Assembly (NCBI GenBank): GCA_035515795.1
Contig: DATJAY010000020.1
Span: 62,001-126,000 of the forward strand
DNA from: Candidatus Acidiferrales bacterium
GTDB taxonomy: Bacteria > Bacteroidota > Ignavibacteria > Kryptoniales > JAKASW01
Length of the DNA stretch: 64,000 bases
Direction: 5' to 3'
Shown here: positions 55,006-63,022 of the stretch, piece after piece
How positions within the stretch are numbered: the first letter of the stretch is position 1
Layout: each line of letters opens with the position of its first letter
Notes under the pieces: generated by a model
Told to the model about the DNA's origin: nothing
The model's database searches: none
The model's input: only the letters and a program-made list of their open reading frames with translations
Translations under genes and position numbers: made by a program

Positions 55006-57264
55006 TCAGCCTCTCCAAAGATATTGCAGCTTCACAAAGAATTGACGGCCTGTTTGCCTTATCCCGAATTCGTCGCCGTAGTTTGTGAGATTGTCGGTTG
55101 ATCCGGCATAGAATATTGTAAAGGGGTTAAGCTTGTAGCTGAAGAGCGGATCGATTTCGAGGGCTTTATTGAACTGATCGTACTGGCCGATCAGCCTCAC
55201 GAAAATCCGATCGCTGAACTGATATATCGCGGATATCCTGGAGATGTATCCGTCGAAAAGAAGATTGCTTCCGACGGTATCGACAAGTCGCGACCGCGAA
55301 TAATCCAGCGTTAAAGAAAGTTTTGACGTCGGCTTTAAGATTAGTTCTGCGGTGATATTGTGGCCGTTGCCAAGTGTGGTATTGTCCGCGCGGTATATGA
55401 ACTTTCCGACAGCAGCGGAAACATTCAAGTTCACCGCGCTCGAGGGTCTGGTATATAGATTGAAGATCCATCTGTGCACGCCAAAAAAATTTACCGAATG
55501 ATATAGCTCATCGTTGACGAGTAAGTAATTAACGGATAACTGGGTTTGACTCTTCAGTTGTGTGAACGGTGTCAAGACTATCCATCTTTCCTTCCTTGCG
55601 TTCTCATAATCAAAATGCAGGAACGAATCCAGATCGATCCCCCACCAGTCTATCAGAGATGTATTAGGATAAAACTGCAGAGTATGATCCATCTCGAGCG
55701 TTCTCAAATCGTTTGCGAATATGTATCCGTCTTCCGCTTGGAAAGTCGGGGAGAGATCTCTGTACGTGAATCTGAAACTATAAATTCTCGCATCTCTTCT
55801 AAAGTCCGCCTGAAATGCTGTTCCATCATACTCCTGTCCATCGAAAGCCTTCGTGAATTTTGTGTCTCCAAAATGAGATGTGTCCGAGACTATGCTTGTA
55901 TCGTTCAGTTCTCTGGTGTTCGAATAGAGGAATTGTCCGTCGAAAGTGTAGTTGTCACCGAAGAACAAATCCCAATCGAATCCTCCGACGTAATTGTGCG
56001 AGTTCTCGAAATTTCTGCCGGTTCCAAGTGCGCCGACAAAAGATTGTGCTCCGAAGTCGTACTTGGCTCTGAGGACATTAGAGATGGATTGATGTGAAGT
56101 CGAAAATGAATTATCACCCGCGTTGTCGAGTACGCTTCCTTCCTCACCTGCAATGATAAAGGCTGAATTCCTGTCTTCCGCCCCGAGGTAAGCCAGGGTC
56201 AGCGGTCCTGTTTTTTCCATGACCTTCGTTGCTCCTAGAGGGTTGTTGATCATGCGAGAGTAATACGCCTGGATCGTCGTGTTGAAGAGATCGTTCCCTT
56301 CGATGAAGAATGGCCGCTTTTCGGGATAGAAAAGAGCGAATGTCGAATTAACACTTATCTGAGTAGCGTCAGATTCAACCTGACTGAAATCGGGATTGGC
56401 GACGCCTTCTATTGAGAAACTTGGGTTTGGGGAATATTTGCCGCCGATACCGAATCTTCCTATAACCGGCCCATCGGAGAATCCGGAATTCGGATCGCTA
56501 TTGTCGTTAGTCGACCCGCTTTCCAATCCCATCGCATAGGGCAACAGTTCCAGACCACCGATTGACTGAAGTCCTTCGAGACCGTCCAGGGTGCCCTCCT
56601 GGCATAAAGGACATGGGTCGTTCAGATCCAGTCGCAGCCACGAATATTGGTAACGGCTTTCGCGCGGCAGATTTCTCAGAAACTCTATTCCCCAGTCCTG
56701 CACGCCCGACGCTGGGAAGCGAAGACTTTTGAACGGCAATGCGATTTCTACTGTATACCCGCTGTCGTTCAGCGCTCCCTTCGAATCCCAGACCGCGTCG
56801 AAGTTCGCGTCTTCGTTGTTCCCGGTTCTCATAAGATCACCCTGGATACCGAGAGGATTAACGACGAACTCGTATGCCTTTTGGTGGCTCAGGTATGTAT
56901 CGAGGAACACCATCACAAAATCATCGTCAAAAATATTGTCCCGGTCTGTGACATGAGCCCTTATTTGAGATGGATGCGTATCGTGGCAAATAAATCCAAC
57001 GTACAAATAGCTGGAGTTGTATAAAATCATAACGGTCGTTTTTTGTTTCGCGGGCAAATTGTAGCCGGGTTGTATTTCGTAATTTATTTCGATTCGAGGT
57101 GCCAGCTGCCAATGAGGATCTGTGAGTTTGCCGGTAAGGGCGATATCCCCGTCTATCTTGACCGCCCTGACGTATTTTGATTGATTCGTTGAATCCAGGT
57201 CTGCCTTGGCGGATATGGGTAAGCAAATAGACATGATTGCACCCAACAGAATCGTACTCCTCAA
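55006..57264 (-). CDS. DUF5916 outer-membrane protein with N-terminal CBM9-like domain
   Basis: 752 aa. Signal peptide (LLGAIMSICLPISAKA). Residues about 35-220 match a CBM9-like sugar-binding sandwich (KIDGDIALTGKLTDPHWQLAP, FICHDTHPSQIRAHVTDRD). The DUF5916 barrel follows, marked by EGVANPDFSQVESDATQISVNSTFALFYPEKRPFFIEG. Function of the family is unknown; it is common in Bacteroidota envelopes. It is convergent with the coiled-coil gene, 80 bp apart, with no evident terminator. Confidence 0.85.
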   Translation of the reverse strand: MRSTILLGAIMSICLPISAKADLDSTNQSKYVRAVKIDGDIALTGKLTDPHWQLAPRIEINYEIQPGYNLPAKQKTTVMILYNSSYLYVGFICHDTHPSQIRAHVTDRDNIFDDDFVMVFLDTYLSHQKAYEFVVNPLGIQGDLMRTGNNEDANFDAVWDSKGALNDSGYTVEIALPFKSLRFPASGVQDWGIEFLRNLPRESRYQYSWLRLDLNDPCPLCQEGTLDGLEGLQSIGGLELLPYAMGLESGSTNDNSDPNSGFSDGPVIGRFGIGGKYSPNPSFSIEGVANPDFSQVESDATQISVNSTFALFYPEKRPFFIEGNDLFNTTIQAYYSRMINNPLGATKVMEKTGPLTLAYLGAEDRNSAFIIAGEEGSVLDNAGDNSFSTSHQSISNVLRAKYDFGAQSFVGALGTGRNFENSHNYVGGFDWDLFFGDNYTFDGQFLYSNTRELNDTSIVSDTSHFGDTKFTKAFDGQEYDGTAFQADFRRDARIYSFRFTYRDLSPTFQAEDGYIFANDLRTLEMDHTLQFYPNTSLIDWWGIDLDSFLHFDYENARKERWIVLTPFTQLKSQTQLSVNYLLVNDELYHSVNFFGVHRWIFNLYTRPSSAVNLNVSAAVGKFIYRADNTTLGNGHNITAELILKPTSKLSLTLDYSRSRLVDTVGSNLLFDGYISRISAIYQFSDRIFVRLIGQYDQFNKALEIDPLFSYKLNPFTIFYAGSTDNLTNYGDEFGIRQTGRQFFVKLQYLWRG

Positions 57265-57409
57265 GTTCTCCTCCTTTTGACGAAGATACGGATGTCTCAG
57301 AAAATCGTTACAGAAAAATTCTTGTTAGATCTGACTTTGTGATGATTTCGGGATGTGAGGATTCTTATCGGTTCTCCATCTGACCTCGCGGGGCAGGAAA
57401 CATCACCGA

Positions 57410-58237
57410 TTACACTTTTCCGACGATCAATGCAATTAAGCCGAAGACCATCATCAGTTTATAACCGAAACTTGCCTCAGAAAATCCCCGTCTGGAAATG
57501 AGCAGGTACGATATATATGCCCCGATCGGAAGGATTGTCAAACCGCAGACCGTGAGGAACTGTATGGGAAGAATTCGCAAGTCAAAGGCGCCCCAAACCA
57601 TGAATAGTAGTATTGCAGTTAACGCGATAGAAATGTAGGCGGATGCTGCAGTCCCAAATTTCGTAGCGATTGTTTTTACCCCAATCTCACCGTCGCCTTT
57701 GACATCCTCGGCATCTTTTATTATTTCCCGAATTAAGTTTGTCAGGAACGCGAACACTGCCGCCGGATATACATCCACGAAATCTTTCACCGCTGCACCG
57801 GCATATATGAATGTGAGCCCGGTGACCAGTGCGACGGTGAAGTTTCCGAAAAAGACGGACCGTTTCAATTTAAAGCTGTACATGAATATGAAGACGGCAG
57901 CGACGATGGCGATAATAAACGAATGGAAACTTAACCCGGCGCTCGCGATCAAGCCGGCGGTTGTGACAACAAAGTAAAATATTTTCGCTTGGCGTGTTGA
58001 AAGTTTTCCGGATACAAGCGGTCGGTACGGACGGTTTATTTTGTCGATGTCCATGTCGAACAGGTCGTTCACCGCGTTTCCCCCGGCCGTAATGAGAGAT
58101 GCAGCTATTGCGGCCACGAAGATTTCCCAGCTCTTTGCGATGTCTACTCCGCAGAGTATGCCTGCACATTCAACGCTCAGGAAGGTTATGATAACGTTTC
58201 CGATGCGTGCTAACTTTAAATAGTATTTCATTTTCAT
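57410..58237 (-). CDS. UbiA-family prenyltransferase
   Basis: 275 aa, about eight membrane helices. The two Asp-rich prenyl-diphosphate motifs are NAVNDLFDMDIDKINRPYRP and IKDAEDVKGDGEIGVKT. This spacing resembles the geranylgeranylglycerol-phosphate geranylgeranyltransferase-like group in Bacteroidota, but quinone or heme prenylation cannot be excluded. A 145-bp gap separates its 3' end from the DUF5916 gene. Confidence 0.86.
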   Translation of the reverse strand: MKMKYYLKLARIGNVIITFLSVECAGILCGVDIAKSWEIFVAAIAASLITAGGNAVNDLFDMDIDKINRPYRPLVSGKLSTRQAKIFYFVVTTAGLIASAGLSFHSFIIAIVAAVFIFMYSFKLKRSVFFGNFTVALVTGLTFIYAGAAVKDFVDVYPAAVFAFLTNLIREIIKDAEDVKGDGEIGVKTIATKFGTAASAYISIALTAILLFMVWGAFDLRILPIQFLTVCGLTILPIGAYISYLLISRRGFSEASFGYKLMMVFGLIALIVGKV

Positions 58238-58325
58238 CTCTCGGAACTCAGCATTTAGCTGTCAGTTTTTTGACAAGCGCATGTTCAGTCATTTTCCCCT
58301 GTTGCTTTTATTTCCTTTTGACCAT

Positions 58326-60104
58326 CTAAAACCGATTCACGATTCCGAAATGTATCTTGCCTTCGACGAACGAATCGCCTTTACCCAGCGCATAGCTTGC
58401 TTTAAGTATGCCGATCCCGGTTTCCACCTGTGCTCCCGCACCGTAGCCGTAAGCCGAAAGCGAGTTGGCTGGAACGTTTGCGATCGGATCGCTTTGCCGG
58501 TAAATGTATCCGGCATCAAGGAAGCCGAAGAAAAATGATTCTCTCCCGGTCGCAAACCTGTATTCGATATTTGTCCATGCCGCCTTTGTTGCGATGAACT
58601 GGTTTTCAATGTATCCCCTGATTGTGTTTGTCCCGCCAAGTCTGTACATATCACTCTGGTCGAGCTCAGTGCCTGTCACCTGTTCTCCATGAATTCCGAT
58701 CGCGAATATTTGTCTTGCTATAAATTCGTGGTACAATGAAAGGTCGATGCCGAGATGCTCCGTGTAGTTGATGAGCTTGGTGGTCGGAGTAATCAGCTGT
58801 TGAGGCCCGTAGATCTTTTTTTCGCCGAATTGTATTTGAGTTAGATAGAGAACTCCTTGGCGCGGGCTGTAGATATCGTCGCGGGTATCGAAGGTGATCC
58901 CGACGCCAAGGTTGAGGACGCTGCTTTCATAGACGAAATAATTGTTGTTTGAATTTTGAAGCGGCGTCGTGGAAAGTGTGCTGATCGAAGTACTGCCGTT
59001 GAAATTATCGTTGAATAGGAATGTGCCGCTCACTCCGAAATTTCTTGTTACTGAAGTTGTGTCTTGCTGGCGCTGCGCGAAGTCGAATTCGGCATTTATC
59101 GGATATCCAAAAATGTACGGCTCGGCGTAGCCTATCTCTAGTTCCTGTGTGAGTTTCGTTTCCTGGTGCCACATCGCGCGGAACTTTCGACCGCTTCCAA
59201 AAAGATTCAGCATCGAAATGTCGATCATGCCCGTGAAATAACCCGATTGGCCAAGCTGTGCCGGCATGTAGCCGATCACTCCATCGAACGTGTTTGTGTT
59301 ACCTTCGACTACTTTGACGAGCACTCCCGTCGTGTCGCCGGCTTCGAAAAGTTCAGGATCACTAACGCTCTGGAAAAAGCCCAATTTCTGAAGCCGCTGC
59401 TTTGCATTTGCCATTTCCGACTGGTCGTAATAAGCTCCCGGTAGGATTCTCATGGCCCGCAATACCACATAATCTTTGGTCTCGGTGTTTCCTTCGACCC
59501 GTACCGCGTTTATGCGGAACCTTTCCCCTTCGTTGACGCTCAAAGCGACGCCGAGTGAATCTGTCCCGTCACCGCCATAGACAAAGATGCTGTCGATATG
59601 AACCTTGGTGAGCGGGAAGCCGCTGTTGTTGTACTTGCCGATTATATAATCTATATCTTTTTCCAAATCGTCTTGATTCAGCGGGCTTCCGACGCGGGTG
59701 GCGAATTCCGTTGTTAGATCTGCGAAGGTGAAAAATTTATTCCCTGTTATCAGTAATTTCCCGATGGTAAGGCGCGGACCTTCACTCAGATAGATCGTGA
59801 GCGTCGGTGAAGCGGTGTCTGCAGAGAGCGAGGATGAGTCAACTTTAAAAAGGAGGTAGCCTTCGGAAAAATATTTTTCCTGAATCGACGAGATGCCGGC
59901 TTTGATCCGGGCGGTATCTTTGGAAGAGAAATTCAGAGGTTTGAAATATTCGAGGAGATCGATGTTTGAAATTGCATCTGAGCCTACGAATTTTACGTGT
60001 GCTATCTTCCATCCCGCAGTCGCGATCTTCGGTTGGGCGTTTGCATTGATGACAAGAAAAAGGAGACTATGGAGAATTGCGGCGGCTGCTATAAAGAATT
60101 TCAT
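58326..60104 (-). CDS. BamA/TamA-like outer-membrane protein (POTRA plus Omp85 barrel)
   Basis: 592 aa. Signal peptide ends near VINANAQ. POTRA-type repeats occupy about residues 30-260 (KIAHVKFVGSDAISNIDLL, GPRLTIGKLLITGNKFFTFADL, RINAVRVEGNTETKDYVVL). The C-terminal barrel has TNTIRGYIENQF as the Omp85 L6 signature, here with TIRGY, and ends in Phe (VNRF). At 592 aa it is shorter than BamA, so a TamA- or lipid-linked role is more likely. Its start overlaps a candidate small ORF as ATGA. Confidence 0.87.
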   Translation of the reverse strand: MKFFIAAAAILHSLLFLVINANAQPKIATAGWKIAHVKFVGSDAISNIDLLEYFKPLNFSSKDTARIKAGISSIQEKYFSEGYLLFKVDSSSLSADTASPTLTIYLSEGPRLTIGKLLITGNKFFTFADLTTEFATRVGSPLNQDDLEKDIDYIIGKYNNSGFPLTKVHIDSIFVYGGDGTDSLGVALSVNEGERFRINAVRVEGNTETKDYVVLRAMRILPGAYYDQSEMANAKQRLQKLGFFQSVSDPELFEAGDTTGVLVKVVEGNTNTFDGVIGYMPAQLGQSGYFTGMIDISMLNLFGSGRKFRAMWHQETKLTQELEIGYAEPYIFGYPINAEFDFAQRQQDTTSVTRNFGVSGTFLFNDNFNGSTSISTLSTTPLQNSNNNYFVYESSVLNLGVGITFDTRDDIYSPRQGVLYLTQIQFGEKKIYGPQQLITPTTKLINYTEHLGIDLSLYHEFIARQIFAIGIHGEQVTGTELDQSDMYRLGGTNTIRGYIENQFIATKAAWTNIEYRFATGRESFFFGFLDAGYIYRQSDPIANVPANSLSAYGYGAGAQVETGIGILKASYALGKGDSFVEGKIHFGIVNRF

Positions 60105-60256
60105 TCCGGTTTAAAAAATAAGAAGAGACGGCGAGAAGAAACAGGGATTAAAAACTTAAAAGTAAGCATCAAGATATTAGAAGCCAAGATGAATGCTAAA
60201 AACACACGGCATCTTGGGGCTAGAGTTGATGAATCGAGTTCCGTCTTTTGTGGCAA
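60101..60256 (-). CDS. Candidate 51-aa membrane peptide translationally coupled to the TamA-like gene
   Basis: On the minus strand a perfect AAAGGAGG stands six bases before a TTG at 60256. The frame stays open for 51 codons and stops at TGA that overlaps the ATG of the Omp85 gene (ATGA). The peptide begins MPQKTELDSSTLAPR, has one hydrophobic stretch (VFLAFILASNILMLTFKFLI) and a basic end (SSRRLFLFFKPE). The SD plus the stop-start overlap argue for a real gene; the sequence is otherwise unfamiliar. In this 366-bp gap nothing else is seen on this strand. Confidence 0.42.
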   Translation of the reverse strand: MPQKTELDSSTLAPRCRVFLAFILASNILMLTFKFLIPVSSRRLFLFFKPE

Positions 60257-60285
60257 AGGATTCCTCCTTTTTTCCCCTTTTCCAC

Positions 60286-60314
60286 TTGACATTCACTTCA
60301 TGGTGTATTACAAT
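60286..60314 (+). promoter_or_regulatory. Near-consensus sigma70 promoter of the secreted-protein operon
   Basis: TTGACA at 60286-60291 (perfect), a 17-bp spacer and TACAAT at 60309-60314 (5 of 6). Expected start near 60321, leaving a leader of about 150 bases before the gene at 60471. It is the best promoter match noticed in the window. Confidence 0.6.
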
Positions 60315-60470
60315 TTAGTCGCAGATATTGCCAGAGGGCAGAAAAAAGCAGGGCGCCCAAAGCACGAAGATCCACCTTATTGTTAAAGTAATTTAAAAAA
60401 TCTGTCCCCGAATGGTTTCATGCTGCAAGGCGGTATCGAGGAATTACTTGGCATCAAAGGAGTCTCTGAG

Positions 60471-60920
60471 ATGAAAAGTGCTGCAGCGGTTATTGCAATG
60501 ACATTTCTAACAGTAGGATCACTTCTCGCGCAGGTGCATATAAGGGAGAGCGCGGTGATCACACCGGAGCAGGTGAAGAAAGTGCAGGATGGCGCGACTA
60601 AGAATCATACTATGCGCTTCGAGTTTCACTGGGACGGAGCCCCGAAAGGAAGGGTTGAGTGCACGGCACAATGGCCGCACAGCATTGGTCAATGCCCGGT
60701 CGAATATACGACGGAGGAATCCGGCAACTTCTTTATTTTAAACTTCCCTTCGCCATCGGCTCAAGCTTACACATTCACGATGTACCTGTGGGATCGGGAT
60801 TGCAGTGAGAACGCATTAGGCCGGTTCTCATGTCAGGTCTATTGTGACGGTGTATTTGCCGGCAGTGATTCCGGTATCGTTCGTCTGTTCGATTCTTGGT
60901 ATTATGGCGGCTTGGATTGA
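60471..60920 (+). CDS. Small secreted protein of unknown function
   Basis: 149 aa from the ATG at 60471, chosen because AAGGAG lies eight bases upstream and a signal peptide (AAAVIAMTFLTVGSLLAQ) follows. The mature part is beta-rich with five cysteines and many aromatics (MRFEFHWDGAPKGRVECTAQW, YLWDRDCSENALG, CQVYCDGVFAG). Family not recognised. Its TGA is in frame with the next long ORF and overlaps a TTG in another frame. Confidence 0.68.
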   Translation: MKSAAAVIAMTFLTVGSLLAQVHIRESAVITPEQVKKVQDGATKNHTMRFEFHWDGAPKGRVECTAQWPHSIGQCPVEYTTEESGNFFILNFPSPSAQAYTFTMYLWDRDCSENALGRFSCQVYCDGVFAGSDSGIVRLFDSWYYGGLD

Positions 60921-60944
60921 ACAGATTGCGGCTCATACTCATTT

Positions 60945-62999
60945 TTGCCTCCCTTTTACGCGAACTTTTCGTTTGCTTTAGGTACGCACGCATTCCATTC
61001 CGGAGATTCGACGGGAATGAACCTGGCGGGAATGTATAACGAGGACTACAACAGCGATTGCACCACGACATGGTCGCCGACAGACCCGCTTACATTGACC
61101 ATCGTTTCAGGGAGTCAATACGTATCGTTTCATCAAAGAGATTCACCGACGGGGGTAGATGCAAAGATTGGTTCGGTCGTTACGACAACGGGGAACGATA
61201 TTGGTCATTATTCTCTTGTTGCGGACGGAATCACTCCTGATTCAAGTGGTGATTGGGCAACGGTACAGGCGGTTAGTGATGGAATAACCGGAACAGATTC
61301 AGTGCAAGTTTGCCAGCTGCCGGATCACTTCTCCGTTTATACTGACCCGGATACAGTCGCACATTCAGGAAGGGCATACATATATGTTCAAGCAGAAAAC
61401 AGCGCAGGTAATGATATTGTGATTCCCTGGAGTACCCCTCTTTACATCACTGCAGATGATAGTGGAAAGTACGGCGAAGCCTATGATTGGAATAATAATA
61501 GCTCACCCTATCCATACGGCGATGCTTCCGGAGAGATGCTGTACAACGCCGATGGTGTGGAACCGAATGGCGTGCAGAAGATTACGATATCTGTTTTAGA
61601 TGCTAATGATCCGACGAAGAGCGGCACTGGGAGCTTATTTATCGAAGGAGACATTGTTGTACAGGTTGTTCCTTCGGAGATATCGCCCGGCGACACAGCG
61701 GCAATTACTGTCAAGCAGAGAAATCCGGATGGAAGCCTGACCGACTTTTCACCGAATCAATCATTCGAAGTCGGGATAGACAGCGGAAACGCTTATGGAA
61801 CGATTCTGTCATCGGGCGGCGCAGGTGGATATTTCGCATCCGTGTCTCAACCGTTTCAATTCATAGCGGCAGACAGCATAGGTGCAGACTCGGTAAAGGC
61901 AGAAATAAGGGTAGGTATACCGAATGAGATAGCGACTTCTATACTGCCTGGTCGAAAAGGAAATTCAGATCAGAACATGAAAGCGAAGCACCCGACAATT
62001 AGCATAAATGTCGCAAGTCCTAAGATCCCTGCAAGCAGAGTGAATTCTGTTACAAAAAGTCACAAGATTATTTCTGATGAGAGTAGTTTTACTATGCCCG
62101 ATTATGGAATTGGATATGTGACTATAAAGGAAGGCGGACCAGAATTAGTGGTTATATATCCTACCGACGAACTCAAAGACGAGAAAGACATAACTAAAGA
62201 TCCAAAGATGCCTGACATCACGACAGAAGCCAAACTTGCAAATTTCAAAGGCGACTCTGTACATTTCCAATGGAACCTTCGGGTGCAGTGGGAAGGTGAT
62301 GATGGCAGACAGTTTGACGATTCTTTCAAAGGAAATACAACTGCAGCAGACTCGAATGGTAGTTCATGGAACATAAACTGGGACAAGATACGAGGTGGTG
62401 ATGAACTGACACTCGATGTAACGGCGACGGCTAGCGGAAAGGTTTATGATAAAACAATAAATCATCCTTTTATAATTACGGGTCTGAATCCGACAAAAGA
62501 ACAAGTAAAGAATGGATTAAGCACTGAAGAACAAGTGATAGTGTATATGGAAAGCAGGCCGAAGTGGCATCATTTTATAAAAGACCATGATTTTCCGATC
62601 TTCGGAAGGCCTCACGGGTACGGACTGATGCAACTTGACACACCGCCTGCCACTGATGAACAAGTTTGGAACTGGAAGGAAAATAGAGCAGAAGGGCAGA
62701 GACGTTTTGCTGAGAAAAAAGGATTGGCAGCAGCGCATCCATCAAAGGTAAGAAGGAGGAGTGGCGCGTGTCGTTATGCGACAGACTTTACACAGCAAGA
62801 GTATTTAACGGAAGCCTTTCAATTATACAATGGATATTATTACTGGATTTGGCATCCCCGATTTGCCTGGGCTCCTATGTTAGGTGGTTATTGGGAAAAG
62901 GATCCAAATTTAGGAGTAAGATATGGAAGAGATTATGGCGGACCTGCGATAGAAATATATAATGATGTAGTAAACGGCAATCCGCCAAGCGGTTGGTAA
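60945..62999 (+). CDS. Large secreted Ig-like protein with C-terminal lysozyme-like domain; N-terminus apparently frameshifted
   Basis: 684 aa from a TTG at 60945 with no SD and no signal peptide. The frame is continuous back to the TGA of the preceding gene (60918-60920). A signal-peptide-like start (MNRLRLILIFASLL) is encoded one frame away from TTG 60917; deleting one T in the run near 60953-60957 would join it to this ORF. Beta-sandwich repeats occupy the first 450 residues. The end has ESRPKWHHF, then HGYGLMQLDTP, WNW and EAFQLYNGYYYW, resembling goose-type lysozyme or transglycosylase folds with E of ESRP as possible catalytic acid. Confidence 0.62.
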   Translation: MPPFYANFSFALGTHAFHSGDSTGMNLAGMYNEDYNSDCTTTWSPTDPLTLTIVSGSQYVSFHQRDSPTGVDAKIGSVVTTTGNDIGHYSLVADGITPDSSGDWATVQAVSDGITGTDSVQVCQLPDHFSVYTDPDTVAHSGRAYIYVQAENSAGNDIVIPWSTPLYITADDSGKYGEAYDWNNNSSPYPYGDASGEMLYNADGVEPNGVQKITISVLDANDPTKSGTGSLFIEGDIVVQVVPSEISPGDTAAITVKQRNPDGSLTDFSPNQSFEVGIDSGNAYGTILSSGGAGGYFASVSQPFQFIAADSIGADSVKAEIRVGIPNEIATSILPGRKGNSDQNMKAKHPTISINVASPKIPASRVNSVTKSHKIISDESSFTMPDYGIGYVTIKEGGPELVVIYPTDELKDEKDITKDPKMPDITTEAKLANFKGDSVHFQWNLRVQWEGDDGRQFDDSFKGNTTAADSNGSSWNINWDKIRGGDELTLDVTATASGKVYDKTINHPFIITGLNPTKEQVKNGLSTEEQVIVYMESRPKWHHFIKDHDFPIFGRPHGYGLMQLDTPPATDEQVWNWKENRAEGQRRFAEKKGLAAAHPSKVRRRSGACRYATDFTQQEYLTEAFQLYNGYYYWIWHPRFAWAPMLGGYWEKDPNLGVRYGRDYGGPAIEIYNDVVNGNPPSGW

Positions 63000-63022
63000 T
63001 TTAAATTTATGAGGAGTTAGTC

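Noticed and set aside
60300-60386. 28-codon ORF after the secreted-operon promoter
   Set aside because: No SD, its ATG lies within the promoter spacer, and the peptide is featureless.
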